From the NCBI GenBank assembly GCA_037176705.1, contig CM073886.1, positions 1,178,001 through 1,242,000 of the forward strand: 64,000 nucleotides of DNA. Direction: 5' to 3'. The translations under genes and the position numbers were made by a program. How positions within the stretch are numbered: position 1 is the first letter of the stretch; each line of letters opens with the position of its first letter. Below, in pieces: positions 35,271-47,012 of the stretch. Origin of the DNA: Molossus alvarezi. Lineage: Eukaryota; Chordata; Mammalia; Chiroptera; Molossidae. Below the pieces are notes generated by a model, which made no database searches, was not told where the DNA came from, and worked only from the letters and a program-made list of their open reading frames with translations.

Positions 35271-38240
35271 TTTAATTTTGTTGTTGTTGTTACAGATGTT
35301 TCTCCTTTGTTCCCCATTGACACCCTCCTCCCAGTCTTCCAACCCTAAGCATTGTTGTGGAACCTGCACATGAGTTCTGTGGTTTATATTTCTTCCAAAC
35401 CTCTTCTGATGAGGTTTGTCAGCCTTTATCCTACTTCTATGTTTCTGGGTCTGTTTTGTTCATCAGGTAGTTTTGTTCATTATATTGCAAAAATAAGTGA
35501 GATCATGTGATATCTCTCTTTCTGTGATTGAATTGATTCACTTTGGATAATATTGTCTAGGTTCCTCTATGTCGTCTCAAAGGATAGGAGATCTTTCTTA
35601 CCGCTGCATAGTACTCCATCATGTATATGTACCACTGCTTTTTTGTCCACTCATTTATTGATGGACACTTGGGCTGTTTCCAGGTCTCAGTAATTGTAAA
35701 TAGTGCTGCTATGAACATAGGGGCACATATATTCTATCTGATTGGTGTTTCAGACTTCTTAGGATATAATGCTAGAAGTGGGATCACTGGGTGAAATGGC
35801 AGTTCAATATTTAATTTTTTGAGGAAACATAATATTGTTTTCCATAGTGACTGCACCAGTCTGCATTCCCACCAGCAGTGTACTAGAGTCTACTTTTCTC
35901 CACACCCTCGCCAGCACTTGTTGTTTGATGATTTGTTGATGGCGGCCATTCTAACAGGTGTGAGGTGATACCTCATGGTTGTTTAAATTTTCATCTCTGA
36001 TGATTAATGACGTTGAGCATTTTTTCATATGTCTCTTGGCCATTTGTATGTCCTGTTGGGAGAAGTGTCTAGTTAGGTCCTCTGCCCATTATTAAAATGG
36101 ATTCTCTGTCTTTCTTTTGTTGAGCTGTATGAGGATGCTATACGTATTGTAAATTAGCCTCTTATCTGATGTATTGTAGGCAGTTATGCTCTTTTATATA
36201 GCGGGTTCCCTTTCCACATTGATGCTTGTTTCTTTTGCTGTGCAGAAGCTTTTTAGTCCCATGTGTTCATTTTTTCTTTCTGTCCCTTGCCTTATGCATT
36301 TTAACCAGAAAAATTCTGCTTTGTGTGATGTCTGAAATTTTGTTTCTATATTTTTTTCTAGAATTTTTATAAATTCACAAGTCACATGTAAGCCATTTAT
36401 CCATTTTGAGTCTATTCCTGTGTATCGTGTATGTTGGTAGTGTAGTTTCATTTTTTTGCAAGTAACTGTCCAATTTTTTCAGCACCATTTATTGAAGAGG
36501 CTGTTTTTACTCCACTGTATGCTCTTGCTCTCTTGTCCAATATTAATTGAGCATAATAATTTGGGTCCATTTCTGGGTTCTCTGTTCTGTTCCACTTGTT
36601 TATAAGCGTATTCTTGTGCCAGTACCAGGCTGTTTTGATTACAGTGGCTTTGTAGTATAATCTGATACCTGGTATTATGATTTCTCCTACTTTGTTCTTT
36701 ATTTTGAAGATTACTGTGGCTTTTAGGGGTCTTTTTTTATTCCATATTAACTTTTGTTCCAGTTCTGTGCTGGATTTTGTCTAATGCTTTATTTAGCATC
36801 TATTGATATGATCTTATGGGTTTTATCTTTTATTTTGTTTGTGTTGTGCCACATTTATTAATGTGGGAGTATTGTGCCATCCTCGCTTCCCTGGGATGTA
36901 CTTCACTTGGTTATGATGAATAATTTTTTTCATGTATTGCTGCATCCAATTTGCTGAGATTTTGTTAAGGATTTTGGCATCTGTGTTCATCAGGGATATT
37001 GGCCTGTAGTTGTCTTTTTTGTTAGTGTCTCTATCTGGTTTTAGAATTTATATTATGCTGGATTCATACAATGAGTTTGGAAGTCTTTCGTATTCTTGGA
37101 ATTTTTTTAGAATAGTTTGAGGAGAATGGGTGTTAGATCTTTTTTGAAAGTTTGATAAAACTCCCGATGAAGCCATCTATGCCTGGGGTTTTTTTGCTGG
37201 AAGTTTCTTGATTATATCTTCAATTTCCTTAGTTGTTATTGGTCTGTTCAACTTTTCTGTCTCTTCCTGGTTCAGTTTTGGGAGACTCTGTTTCTAGAAA
37301 TTTGTTTATTTTGCCTAGATTGTCCAATTTATTGGCATATAATTGTTCGTAGTATGTTTTAATGATCCTTTGTATTTCTGTGATATCAGTTGTTACCTCT
37401 CCTCTTACATTTCTGATTTTGTTTATAGGGGTCCTCTCTTCATTTTTTGGTGAGTCTGTCTAAGAGTTGATCAATCTTGTTTATCTTTTCAAAGATTCAG
37501 CTCTTTGTTTTATTGATTATTTTTCAAAGTGACAGCTTTCTCTTTGTCTTTATTTTTTTATTTATTAATTTGTTTTTGTTACAGATGTTTCTCATTTTTC
37601 CCCCATTGACACACTCCTCCTCTTTTCCTCCCTGCCCCATCCCCAGATTTGTTTTATCAGTTTCCGTGTCATCTACTCTACGTCTTTCTATCAGAACATT
37701 CAAGCCATTTACATTTAAGGTAATAATTGCTATGTACTTATTTATTGCCACTTTTGTTTTGTGCGGTTCTATTTTTCTTCCTAATTCTTGTATTAATTAC
37801 AGCAGTCCTTTTAGCATATCTTGCAGTGCTGGTATGGTGTTAATATATTCCCTTAGCCTTTTTTTTTGTCTGGAAAGTTTTTTATTTGACCTATTTTGAA
37901 TGATAGCTTTGCTGGATACAGTAGTCTTGGATTCAGATCCTTGTTTTTCATGACCTTGATTACTTCATGCCACTTTCTTCTGGCATGTAGTGTTTCTGTT
38001 GAGAAGTCAGCTGAGAGCCTTATGGGATTTCCTTTGTAGGTAAGCTGTTGCTTATCTCTTGCTGCCTTTAGGATTCTCTCTTTGTCTTTAATTTTTGTCA
38101 TTTTAATTACTACGTGTCTTGATGTGGTTCTGTTTGGGTTCTTCTTATTTGGGGCTTTCTGTGCTTCTTGAACTTGAATGCCTTCTTCCTTCACCAAGTC
38201 AGGAATGGTTTCTGTCACTATTTCTTCAAACATATTTTCT
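35271..38240 (-). mobile_element. L1 element H, 3' part (3'UTR, ORF2, ORF1 start)
   Basis: Old minus-strand L1. Left to right on the plus strand it shows the 3' end (ttgttacagatgtttctcc), ORF2 from C-terminus to mid region (about 35,500-37,520), an internal L1 3'-end insertion (about 37,523-37,658), a deletion that removes most of the endonuclease region, the ORF2 start near 37,757, and the ORF1 C-terminal half (38,233-37,853, 126 codons open). At 38,240 it is interrupted and continues at 44,475. ORF2 is riddled with stops, and no RT frame longer than about 85 codons survives. Confidence 0.88.
37523..37658 (-). mobile_element. L1 3'-end fragment inside ORF2 of L1 H
   Basis: About 135 bp of L1 3'UTR end (tttattaatttgtttttgttacag... 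then a pyrimidine-rich run) in the middle of the ORF2 endonuclease/RT linker. A matching insertion at the same ORF2 position occurs in L1 I (about 46,875-47,012). Confidence 0.8.
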
Positions 38241-38293
38241 TTTTTTGATTTTTTAAAAATCTTTGCAATCTTTTTATTTTTTTAATTTTTTTT
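38241..38293 (-). mobile_element. A-tail of short L1 3'-end insertion (left piece)
   Basis: T-rich stretch that, with 44,355-44,474, forms a severely 5'-truncated L1 insertion (about 120 bp of 3'UTR plus tail) in ORF1 of L1 H. The TSD ttcaaacatattttct is at 38,225-38,240 and 44,475-44,490. L1 G sits in its A-tail, with a likely TSD ttaatttttttt at 38,282-38,293 and 44,355-44,366. Confidence 0.75.
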
Positions 38294-38340
38294 TCTTTTT
38301 TTTTTTATTGATTAATTTTTGTTACAAATGATTCTCCTTT

Positions 38341-38394
38341 TTCCCCCACTGATTCCCCCCTCCCCCTTCCCTCCCTGCCCCTTCCCCTGATTGT
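38341..38394 (-). promoter_or_regulatory. G-rich tract in L1 G 3'UTR
   Basis: C-runs on the plus strand (ccccc, cccccc, ccccc, cccc, cccc) correspond to G-runs on the L1 sense strand, a possible quadruplex region just upstream of the A-tail. Confidence 0.6.
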
Positions 38395-38497
38395 TGTCCA
38401 TGTCCACTGTTCATGCCTCCATGCATTTAATTTCTGTTGTTCATCCCTCTCTCAGTTCCCCACTCCTTAGGGGATTGTCCTCAAACTGTTATGTTCA

Positions 38498-41400
38498 TTA
38501 TATTCCAGAAATCAGTGAGATCATATGAAATTTGTCTTTCTCTGCTTGGCTTGTTTCACTTAGGATGATACTTTCCAGGTCCCTCCATGTAGTCTCAAAG
38601 GATAAGAGATCTTTCTTTCTTACCGCTACGTAGTATTCCATTGTGTATATGTACCACAGCTTTTTAATCCATTCGTCTACTGATGGGCACTTGGGCTGTT
38701 TCCAGATCTTAGCGATTGTAAATAGTGCTGCTACAAAGATGGGGGTACATATATTCTTTCTGATTGGTGTTTCAGGCTTCTTAGGGTATATTCCTAGAAG
38801 TGGGATCACTGGGTCAAATCGGAGTTCAATTTTTAATTTTTTGAGGTGACACCATATTGTTTTCCATAGTGGCTGCACCAGTCTGCATTCCCACCAACAG
38901 TGTACTAGAGTCCCCTTTTCTCCACACCCTCGCCAACACTTGTTGTTTGATGATTTGTTGATGGCGGCCATTCTGACAGGTGTGAGGTGATACCTCATTG
39001 TTGTTTTGATTTGCATCTCTCTGATGATTAGTGATGATGAACATTTCTTCATATGTCTCTTAGCCATTTGTATGTCCTGTTTGGAGAGGTGTCTATTGAG
39101 TTCCTCTGCCCATTTTTTAATTGGATTCTTTGTCTTCCTTTTGTGGAGTTGTATGAGCACTCTATATGTATTGGAAATTAACCCCTTATCTGATATATCA
39201 TTGGCAATTATTCTCTCCCATACAGTGGGTAGCCTTTCCGTTTTGATGATTGTATCTTTCGCTGTGCAGAAGCTTTTGAGTTTGATGTAGTCCCATGTGT
39301 TCATTTTCTCCTTTGTTTCTATTGCCTTAGGTGATGTGTCAGTAAAAATTCTGCTGCGTATGATGTCTGATATTTTGTTGCCCACAGTCTCCTCTAGGAT
39401 TTTTATGGATTCATGAGTTACATTTAAGTCTTTTATCCATTTTGAGTTTATTTTGGTGTAGGGTGTGAGTTGATGGTCTAGTTTCATTTTTCGGCAAGTA
39501 GCTGTCCAATTTTCCCAGCACCATTTATTAAAGAGGCTGTCCTTACTCCACTGAATGCTCTTGCCACCTTTGTCAAATATTAATTGAGCATATTGCCTAG
39601 GGTCCATTTCTGGGTTCTCTATTCTGTTCCACTGGTCTATATACCTGTTCTTGTGCCAGTACCAGGCTGTTTTGATTATGGTGGCTTTGTAGTATAACCT
39701 GAAATCTGGTATTGTGATCCCTCCAACTTTGTTCTTCCTTTTCAAGATTGCTGTGGCTATTCGAGGCCTTTTTTGGTTCCATATGAACTTTTGAAGTAAT
39801 TGTTCTAATTCTTTGAAGTATGCCGTTGGTATTTTGATGGGGATTGCGTTGAATCTATAGATTGCTTTGGGTAATATGGACATTTTAATGATGTTAATTC
39901 TCCCAATCCATGAACAGGGTATGTTCTTCCACTTTTTTACATCTTGCTCTATTTCTTTTTTCAAAGACCTGTAGTTTTCTGCGAATAGGTCCTTTATCTC
40001 TTTGGTTAAGTTTATTCCTAGGTATCTTAATTTTTTTGCCGCAATGGTAAATGGGATTGTTTGCTTAGTTTCTCTTTCTGTGAGTTCATCATTGGTGTAT
40101 AAGAATGCCATCGATTTCTTGACGTTAATTTTGTATCCTGCTACTTTGCCAAATTCATTTATTAAGTCTAGTAAGCTTTTGGTGGAGTCTTTGGGATTTT
40201 CTATGTACAGTATCATGTCATCTGCAAATAATGACAATTTCACTTCCTCCTTTCCAATTTGGATCCCTTTTATTTTTTCTTCCTGTCTGATTGCTGTGGC
40301 TAAGACTTCCAGTACTATGTTAAATAGGAGTGGTGAAAGTGGGCATCCTTGCCTTGTTCCTGTTCTTAAGGGAAATGCTTTTATTTTTTGCCCATTGAGT
40401 ATGATGTTGGCTGTAGGTCTTTCATATATGGCCTTTATTATGTCGAGATATGATCCCTCTATTCCCACACTGCTGAGCGTTTTTATCAGAAATGGATGCT
40501 GGATTTTGTCAAAGGCTTTTTCGGCATCTATTGATATGATCATGTGGTTTTTATTCTTCAATTTATTTATGTGGTGTATCACATTTATGGATTTGCGAAT
40601 ATTGTACCAGCCTTGCATCCCTGGGATGAATCCCACCTGGTCATGGTGGATAATTTTTCTGGTGTATTGCTGGATTCGATTTGCTAGTATTTTGTTCAGG
40701 ATTTTGGCATCTATGTTCATCAGGGATATTGGCCTGTAGTTTTCTTTCTTTGTTGTGTCTTTTTCTGGTTTTGGAATTAGAGTTATGCTGGTTTCATAAA
40801 ACGAGTTTGGAAGTCTTCCTTCTTCTTGAATTTTTTGAAATAGTTTGAGGAGAATGGGTATTAGTTCTTCTTTGAATGTTCGGTAAAACTCCCCTGTGAA
40901 GCCATCCGGGCCTGGGCTTTTGTTTGCTGGAAGAGTCTTGATTACATCTTCAATTTCTTCTGTTGTTATTGTCTGTTCAAGTTTTCAATCTCTATCTGAT
41001 CCAATTTTGGGAGACTATGTGTTTCTAGAAATTTGTCCATTTCGCCTAGATTTTCGAATTTGTTGCCGTATAATTTTTCATGGTAGTTGTTAACGATCTT
41101 TTGTATTTCTGTAGGGTCAGTTGTTATCTCTCCTGTTTCATTTCTGATTTTATGTATTTGGGTTCTCTCTCTTTGTTTCTTGGTGAGTCTAGCTAAGGGT
41201 CCATCAATCTTGTTTATCTTTTCGAAAAACCAGCTCTTTGTTTTATTGATCATCTGGATTGTTTTTTTGGTCTCTATGTCGTTTATTTCTGCTCTGATCC
41301 TTACTATTTCTTTTCTTCTACTTGCTCTGGGGTTTTCTTTTTGTTTACTCTCTAGTTCTTTAAGTTGTGAGGTTAGGTAGTCTATTAGAGATTTTTCTTC

Positions 41401-42320
41401 TTTTTTGAGGTAGGCCTGTAGTGCTATAAACTTCCCTCTCAGAACTGCTTTTGCTGCATCCCATAGATTTTGTATTGTTGTGTCCTCATTTTCATTGGTT
41501 TCCAGGAAGTTTTTGATTTCTTCCTTGATTTCCTCGGTGACCCATTCATTGTTTAATAACATTCTATTTAGCTTCCATGTGTTAAAATGTCTTTGCATGT
41601 TCTTCTTGCAATTGATTTCTAGTTTCATACCATTGTGGTCTGAGAAATGCTTGTTATAATTTCAATCTTCTTGAACTTGTAGAGACTTAGTTTGTGCCCT
41701 AACATGTGGTCTATCTTTGAGAATGTCCCATGTGCACTTGAGAAGAATGTGAATTCTGTAGTTTTGGGGTGTAGTTCTCTGTAGATATCTATTAAATCCA
41801 TTTGGTCTAGTGCTTCATTTAGAGTCTCTGTTTCCTTGCTAATTTTTTGTCTAGAGGATCTATCCAGTGATGTGAGCGGGGTGTTGAAGTCCCCTGTTAT
41901 GATTGTATTGCTATCGATTTCTCCTTGGAAGTCCTCCAGAAGATTTTTAATATATTTTGGTGCTCCTATATTGGGTGCATATATGTTTATCAAGGTTATA
42001 TCTTCCTGTTGGATAGATCCTTTCAATATTATGTAGTGGGCTTCTTTGTCTCTAGTTATGGCCTTCAATCTGAAGTCTATTTTATCAGATATCAGTATTG
42101 CTACCCCAGCTTTTTTTTCTTTTCCATTTGCTTGAAAGATTTTTTTCCATCCCTTCACTTTCAATCTATGTGAGTCTTTTGTTGTGAGGTGGGTTTCTTG
42201 TAAACAGCATATAGATGAGTCTTGCTTTCTTATCCAGTCAGCTACTCTGTGTCTTTTTATGGGAGCATTCAGTCCATTTACATTTAAGGTGGTTATTGAT
42301 ATGTACTTATTTATTGCCAT
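38498..42320 (-). pseudogene. L1 G ORF2, two frameshifts from open
   Basis: L1 ORF2p: target-primed reverse transcription (endonuclease nick, then reverse transcription of L1 RNA). The endonuclease is open at 42,320-41,625 and includes LNVNGLNAP at the N-terminus, LQETH and GDFNTPLTSLDR. A small deletion near 41,647 shifts into the frame 41,628-40,966. A one-base loss near 40,970 shifts into the last frame, open from before 40,720 to 38,498. That frame contains RT motif A-like [34 protein letters not shown] (active site, about 40,228-40,217) and a C-terminal CX3CX7HX4C cluster. I found no nonsense codon apart from the two shifts. Total about 1,274 codons, the usual L1 length. As it stands it cannot make full ORF2p. 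Confidence 0.93.
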
Positions 42321-42365
42321 TTTTGTTTAGTGTGGTTCTATTTTTCTTCCCATTTCTCCTGGTAA

Positions 42366-43364
42366 TTACAGCAGTCCTTTTAAGATTTCTTGCAGTGCTG
42401 GTTTGGTGCTAATGTACTCCCTTAGCCTTATTTTGTCTGGAAAGCTCTTTATTTGGCCTTCTATTTTGAACGATAGCCTTGCTGGGTAGAGTAGTCTTGG
42501 ATTCAGATCCTTGTTTTTCATGACCTTGATTACTTCATGCCATTCCCTTCGAGCCTGTAATGTTTCTTGTGAGAAGTCAGCTGAGAGCCTTATGGGGTTT
42601 CCTTTGTAGGTAACCTGTTGCTTATCTCTTGCTGCTTTTAGGATTCTCTCTTTGTCTTGAATTTTTGGCAGTTTGATTACTATGTGTCTTGGTGTGGGCC
42701 TGTTTGGGTTCTTCTTACTTGGGGCTCTCTGAGCTTCTTGAACTTGAATGCCTTCTTCCTTCACCAAATTAGGGAAGTTTTCTGTCACTATTTCTTTGAA
42801 TATATTCTCTAGCCCTCGCTTACTTTCTTCTTCTTCAGGGACTCCTATGATACGAATATTATTACGTTTCCAGTTGTCCCACAATTCTCTTAAGCTCTCT
42901 TCTTGTTTTTTAATCTTTTTTTCCTTTTGGTTTTCTGATTGGTTGATTTCTTCTAGCCTGTCTTCTAATTCACTGATCCGGTCCTCAGCTTCCCCTACTC
43001 TGCTTTTTAGACCTTCCAGTGTGTTTTTCATTTCTGATATGTTATTCTTCATTTCTTCCTGTTGGTTTTTCATTTCCAGATGGTTTATTTTCAACATTTC
43101 TATGTCTTTACTAATGTTGCTCATGTCCTTACACATGCTGTTGAGCTTCCGCATCATCATGGCTCTAAATTCTAGTTCTGTTAACTTGCTTAACTGCACC
43201 TCATTTATTTCATCTTCTGTAGAGGTCTCTTGATCTTTCATTTGGCTTTTGTTTCTGTTTCTCACCATTTTCGTTATCACAGTGGGCTTTGGAGTCTGCC
43301 AAGTTTTCCCAGTGGGTGTTGGTGTTTTGCTGTTTGTGGCTCCCTCTCCTGGGTTTGGATGCAC
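42366..43364 (-). CDS. L1 G ORF1 protein, intact (332 aa)
   Basis: Uninterrupted ORF1 of a full-length L1. ORF1p is a trimeric RNA-binding chaperone that coats L1 RNA in the cytoplasm. By analogy with other L1s: N-terminal basic tail (1-55), long coiled coil (about 60-155, heptad-rich with ISELEDRLEEINQ), RRM-like domain (about 165-255, RNNIRIIGVPEEEE at its start), and C-terminal domain (about 258-325, with TYKGNPIRLSADFS and ARREWHEVIKVMK). The start MHPNPGEG matches the start of L1 K ORF1 (MHPNPEEG) and is preceded by the 5'UTR. The length is typical for mammalian ORF1p. It is a transposon gene, not a host gene. Expression is unknown and would depend on the L1 5'UTR. Confidence 0.93.
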   Translation of the reverse strand: MHPNPGEGATNSKTPTPTGKTWQTPKPTVITKMVRNRNKSQMKDQETSTEDEINEVQLSKLTELEFRAMMMRKLNSMCKDMSNISKDIEMLKINHLEMKNQQEEMKNNISEMKNTLEGLKSRVGEAEDRISELEDRLEEINQSENQKEKKIKKQEESLRELWDNWKRNNIRIIGVPEEEESKRGLENIFKEIVTENFPNLVKEEGIQVQEAQRAPSKKNPNRPTPRHIVIKLPKIQDKERILKAARDKQQVTYKGNPIRLSADFSQETLQARREWHEVIKVMKNKDLNPRLLYPARLSFKIEGQIKSFPDKIRLREYISTKPALQEILKGLL

Positions 43365-44354
43365 CAGGGAGGACCCACTTTAATCCCGCCAAGTCCCCTG
43401 TTCTCCGGGAGTCTGTGTGGCTCCAGCGGGGAGTTTAGCAGGCTATAGCGTTAGGAGGACCCATGCAGGGTGGCAAGGGAGGCGGTGGGAATAATTTCCC
43501 GCCGAGTTCCCTGGTCCTGCCCAGTTCCCTGGGGGCCAGGAGTCTGTGCAGCTTCAGCGGAGAGTTTAGCCCGCTACAGAGTTTCCAGGGCCGTGCACTG
43601 CGGTAAGGGAGACAGTAGAGTTCACTTTCCACCGCATTCCCCGGTCCCACCGAGTTGCCTGGGGTCTGCGAGTCTGTGCGGCTTCAGGGGCAACAGGTTT
43701 CCAGGCCGTGCAAGGCGGGGAGGGAGGCGGTAGAATTAACTTTCCACCGCGTTCCCCGGTCCCACCGAGTTGCCTGGGGTCTGCGAGTCTGTGCGGCTTC
43801 AGGGGCTACAGGGTTTCCAGGCCGTGCAGGGCGGGGAGGGAGGCGGTAGAATTAACTTTCCACCGCGTTTCCCGGTCCCGCCGGGTTCCCTGGGGGCCAG
43901 GAGTCTGTGCGGCTTCAGCGGCTACAGGGCCTTGCACGGCGGGAGGGGAGGCAGTAGAATTAACTTTCCACCTAGTTCCCTGGTTCCTCCGAGTTCCCTG
44001 GTCCCGCCCAGTTCCCTGGGGGCCAGGAGTCTGTGCGGCTTCAGCGGAGAGCCTAGCCTAGCCGGCTACAGAGTTTCCAGGGCCATGCACGGTGGGAAGA
44101 AAGGTGGTGGAATTAACTTCCCCTCTAGTTCCCTGGCCCCTGCCCAGGCCACTGCAGACCCTGGGCTCTAGGTCCCCTCTCCCGTCCTCGCAAGCCTACC
44201 AGGACTGAGTGGGTGTTTCTGGTTAAGTGGTCCTCCAAGGTGTCCTTCCGCTGCCCTTTCCTGAAAGTTTGCCTTGGTTTTCCTTGTAAATCCAGTTTGG
44301 TCTTGGGAGACGGTCTGGTTCCCTCCATTCACTTCGCCGCCATTTTTCCCATTC
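43365..44354 (-). promoter_or_regulatory. L1 G 5'UTR with ~115-131-bp monomers
   Basis: GC-rich leader. The motif agtctgtgYggct recurs with gtct at 43,411, 43,542, 43,672, 43,787, 43,903 and 44,029 (spacing 131, 130, 115, 116 and 126 bp), giving six tandem units. Distal to them (44,150-44,350) lies a conserved block shared with F, I and K and ending in GCCGCCATTTTT, a YY1-like site in sense orientation for L1. It is the presumed internal promoter. Confidence 0.75.
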
Positions 44355-44474
44355 TTAATTTTTTTTATTGATTAATTTTTGTTACAGATGTTTCTCCTTT
44401 TCCCCCCACTGATTCCCCCCTCCCCCTCCCTCCCTGCCCCTTCCCCAGATTGTTGTCCATGTCCACTGTTCATG
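44355..44474 (-). mobile_element. Short L1 3'-end insertion (right piece)
   Basis: About 120 bp of L1 3'UTR (ttgttacagatgtttctcc, then a pyrimidine-rich run, to gtccactgttcatg) immediately followed by the TSD ttcaaacatattttct (44,475-44,490). The plus strand at the target reads TTTTCT/AA, compatible with L1 endonuclease. It is a 5'-truncated L1 inserted in ORF1 of L1 H. Confidence 0.85.
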
Positions 44475-46570
44475 TTCAAACATATTTTCTAACGCTTGCC
44501 CATTTCCTTCCTCTTTGGGTACTCCTATGATGCGAATGTTTATATGTTTCCAGTTTCCCACAGTTATCTTAAGCTGTCTCCCTGTTTTTTAATTGTTTTT
44601 TTTCATTTTCATTTTTATGATTGGTTGATTTTTTTCTTCCCTGACTCCTAATTCACTGATTTGGTCCTGAGCTTTGTCTACTCTGCTGGTTAATCCTTTC
44701 AATGTGTTCTTAATTTCTGCTGTGCCATTCTTTATTTCCACTTGGTTGGTTTGCATTTTTTCTATATCTTTACTCATGGTGCTGATATCCTTACTCATGC
44801 CGTTGAACTTTCTCAAGATCATGACTCTGAATTCTACTTCTAATAATTTGCTTAACTACATTTCATTGATCTCATCTTTGATAGAGTTCTCTTTTTTGTT
44901 CATTTGGGATATGTTTGTTGTTTCATCATTTTAGCTAACTAACTGGGTTTTGTTGCCTGCCAAATTTTTCCTATGGGTGTTGATGTTCTGCTGTTTGTGG
45001 CTCCCTCTACTGTGTTTGGATGAGTCTGGGTGGGCCCACATTAAACACCACTGTCAAGTCTTACTTTCCTGTGTAGATTTGCAAGCCCAGGACAGGTTCA
45101 GTTATTTTCTAGCTTTTTCCTGGCTGGTAGTTGTCTCAGTTAATTAGTGTCTTGGAATGTAGCCCTGGTGCTCTGCATAAGAGGATTTCCAGGAGGTGGG
45201 ATAGATGCTGGTTATTAATGAGCCTCAATTTCCATTTATTTGTCTCACCAGGGAAAGTCTGAATCTCCCAGAAGTGGTGCTGCTGCTTTTTTCCACAGCT
45301 TCCGGAAGGAGCACACTGGCCATCATTTTTTGTGACCTCAACTCAGCAAAAACTCTTAATGCTCTCCAAATCCTGGGTGTCCCCACAGAGTTCAAGCCCA
45401 GTCTGCCCTCCCTGTGCTGTAGCTCCAAGGTTAGTGGCTGTGGCTATTTTAGCACTCTCTTCCTGCTCGCTGTGCTGTGGAGTGGGCTTGGTGTTTATTC
45501 CCCAAGGGCTCTGATCACAGCTAAGAATGCTGCTGTACCTGGGCTTTCAACCCACTACCCTCTCACACCTTTGCAGATCATCTCAGTGTCCCTGGTTATA
45601 TGGTCCTGTCTTGCTCCTTTTCTGTTGCCTTTTTTCCCAAGGATTTGTCTTTATTTTAGTTGTAATTCTTGTTTGGTCCTGGGAGATTATTTGTGTAGGT
45701 TCTATTTACTCGCTTTTATTTTTCACTTCCTCTATGCCAATCTTGTGTGCAGCTGGGTCACACAAGACTTTCTGGTGTCCCTGCACCCTGCATGTCCTGT
45801 GGGCAACTTGACTGCACAGTCCCAGCTGGGTTGCACAGGCCTCTCTGGTGCCCCCACACCCTAAAGTTCTTGCTGGTTGGCTGCTGGATCACACCAGTCT
45901 TTCTTGGGCTCTGTCTTACCATTGCTCCTGTTGGGCTACTGGACTGCATTGGCCTCTTTGGAGCCCCAGATCCCACCACTGGCATCTGGGGAGTGCTTCT
46001 GCCCCATGAGGCTCAACTCCTGCTCAGCTTTTGCTGTAGTTTTTGGGGATGGGTCTCTGATGCTGGTCTGTGCTTGTGTTGCCTGGGGATGTATCTGCTC
46101 CCCAGCCTCTGTTACTGGAGGTATATCTCAACTCTGATTTGGCTGTTACTATAGGGGATCGTGCTGGGCTCCCAGCTGTCTTCGGCTTCTGCAATCAGCA
46201 CCTTAGGAGCTCCACTACTGTGCACTGGTCTGTGTTGACACAGAGTGTCCAAGGGTCCAATGGTGCCAGAAGTGCTGGTGGGCTCAGGTTGCTGGGCCCT
46301 AGCCACTCCCACTGCCTCCTCCCAGGGAAGACACAGGATCTTCCAAAATGGTAGGACCTCCCTGTGGTGCATGGAGAAGTGGCTTGAAGGGCTTCTTATG
46401 GAGGTAGCTAGCTGCTCCTGTCCACAGCACAGGAACTTTCTGCTTCATGGCCCTGCGCTGCTCAGATTTGGTCATCCACCTTCATGTCAACTTACACTCT
46501 CTCACACACTCGCTCATTCTCTTACACTCTCACCCTCCCTCCTGTTGTGCCCTCAGCCATCTTTCTTTTA
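44475..46570 (-). mobile_element. L1 element H, 5' part (ORF1 N-term and 5'UTR)
   Basis: Continuation of L1 H after the nested insertions: ORF1 coiled-coil region (open 44,822-44,589), then a 5'UTR with a conserved block (about 45,590-45,740), two to three 73-bp-type monomers (45,750-45,975) and an upstream section to a GCCATCTTTC-like 5' end near 46,560. Its architecture is the same as that of L1 E. Confidence 0.85.
45750..45975 (-). repeat. 73-bp-type monomers in 5'UTR of L1 H
   Basis: gggtcacacaagactttctgg (about 45,755) and gggttgcacaggcctctctgg (about 45,829) are 74 bp apart, with a weaker third unit following. They are homologous to the array at 9,690-20,424. Confidence 0.7.
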
Positions 46571-46874
46571 CCTCCATTTTTTAGATGGCAAAATGTGTTA
46601 AAGTTTTCTGTCTCTTCCTGGTTTAGTTTTGGGAGACTGTATTTCTAGAAATTTGTTGATTTTGCCTAGGTTGTCGAATTTGTTCGCATATAATTGTTCG
46701 TAGTATGTTTTAATGATCCTTTGCATTTCTGTGGTATCAGTTGTTACTTCTCTTAAGTTTCTGATTTTGTTTATTGGAGTCTTCTCTTTTTGTTTTTTGG
46801 TGAGTCTGGCTAAGAGTTGATCAGTCTTGTTTATCTTTTCAAAGAATCAGCTCTTTGATTAATTTTTTTTTCTT

Positions 46875-47012
46875 AAGTGGCAGCTTTGTCTTTGTCTTTA
46901 TTTATTTTTAATTTTTTATTTATTAATTTGTTTTTGTTAGAGATGTTTCTCGTTTCCCTTATTGACACACTCCTCCCCTTCCCCTACCACTTCATCCCCA
47001 GCTTTTTTTTTT
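46875..47012 (-). mobile_element. L1 3'-end fragment inside ORF2 of L1 I
   Basis: tttattaatttgtttttgttagag, then a pyrimidine-rich run, inserted in ORF2 between 'gctctttg' and 'cagtttctgtgtcatttatttct'. It has the same host position and the same kind of insert as in L1 H at 37,523-37,658. Confidence 0.8.

Larger units (their letters stand above)
38294..44354 (-). mobile_element. Nearly intact full-length L1 element G
   Basis: A 6.06-kb minus-strand L1 with an A-tail (T-run at 38,295-38,307), 3'UTR, ORF2 (42,320-38,498), a 45-bp inter-ORF gap, ORF1 (43,364-42,366), and a 5'UTR ending in gccgccattttt (AAAATGGCGGC at the 5' end on its own strand). It has the fewest defects of all L1s in the window and the longest single open frame (740 codons). 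It is inserted in the A-tail of a short L1 3' end within L1 H. Confidence 0.95.
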
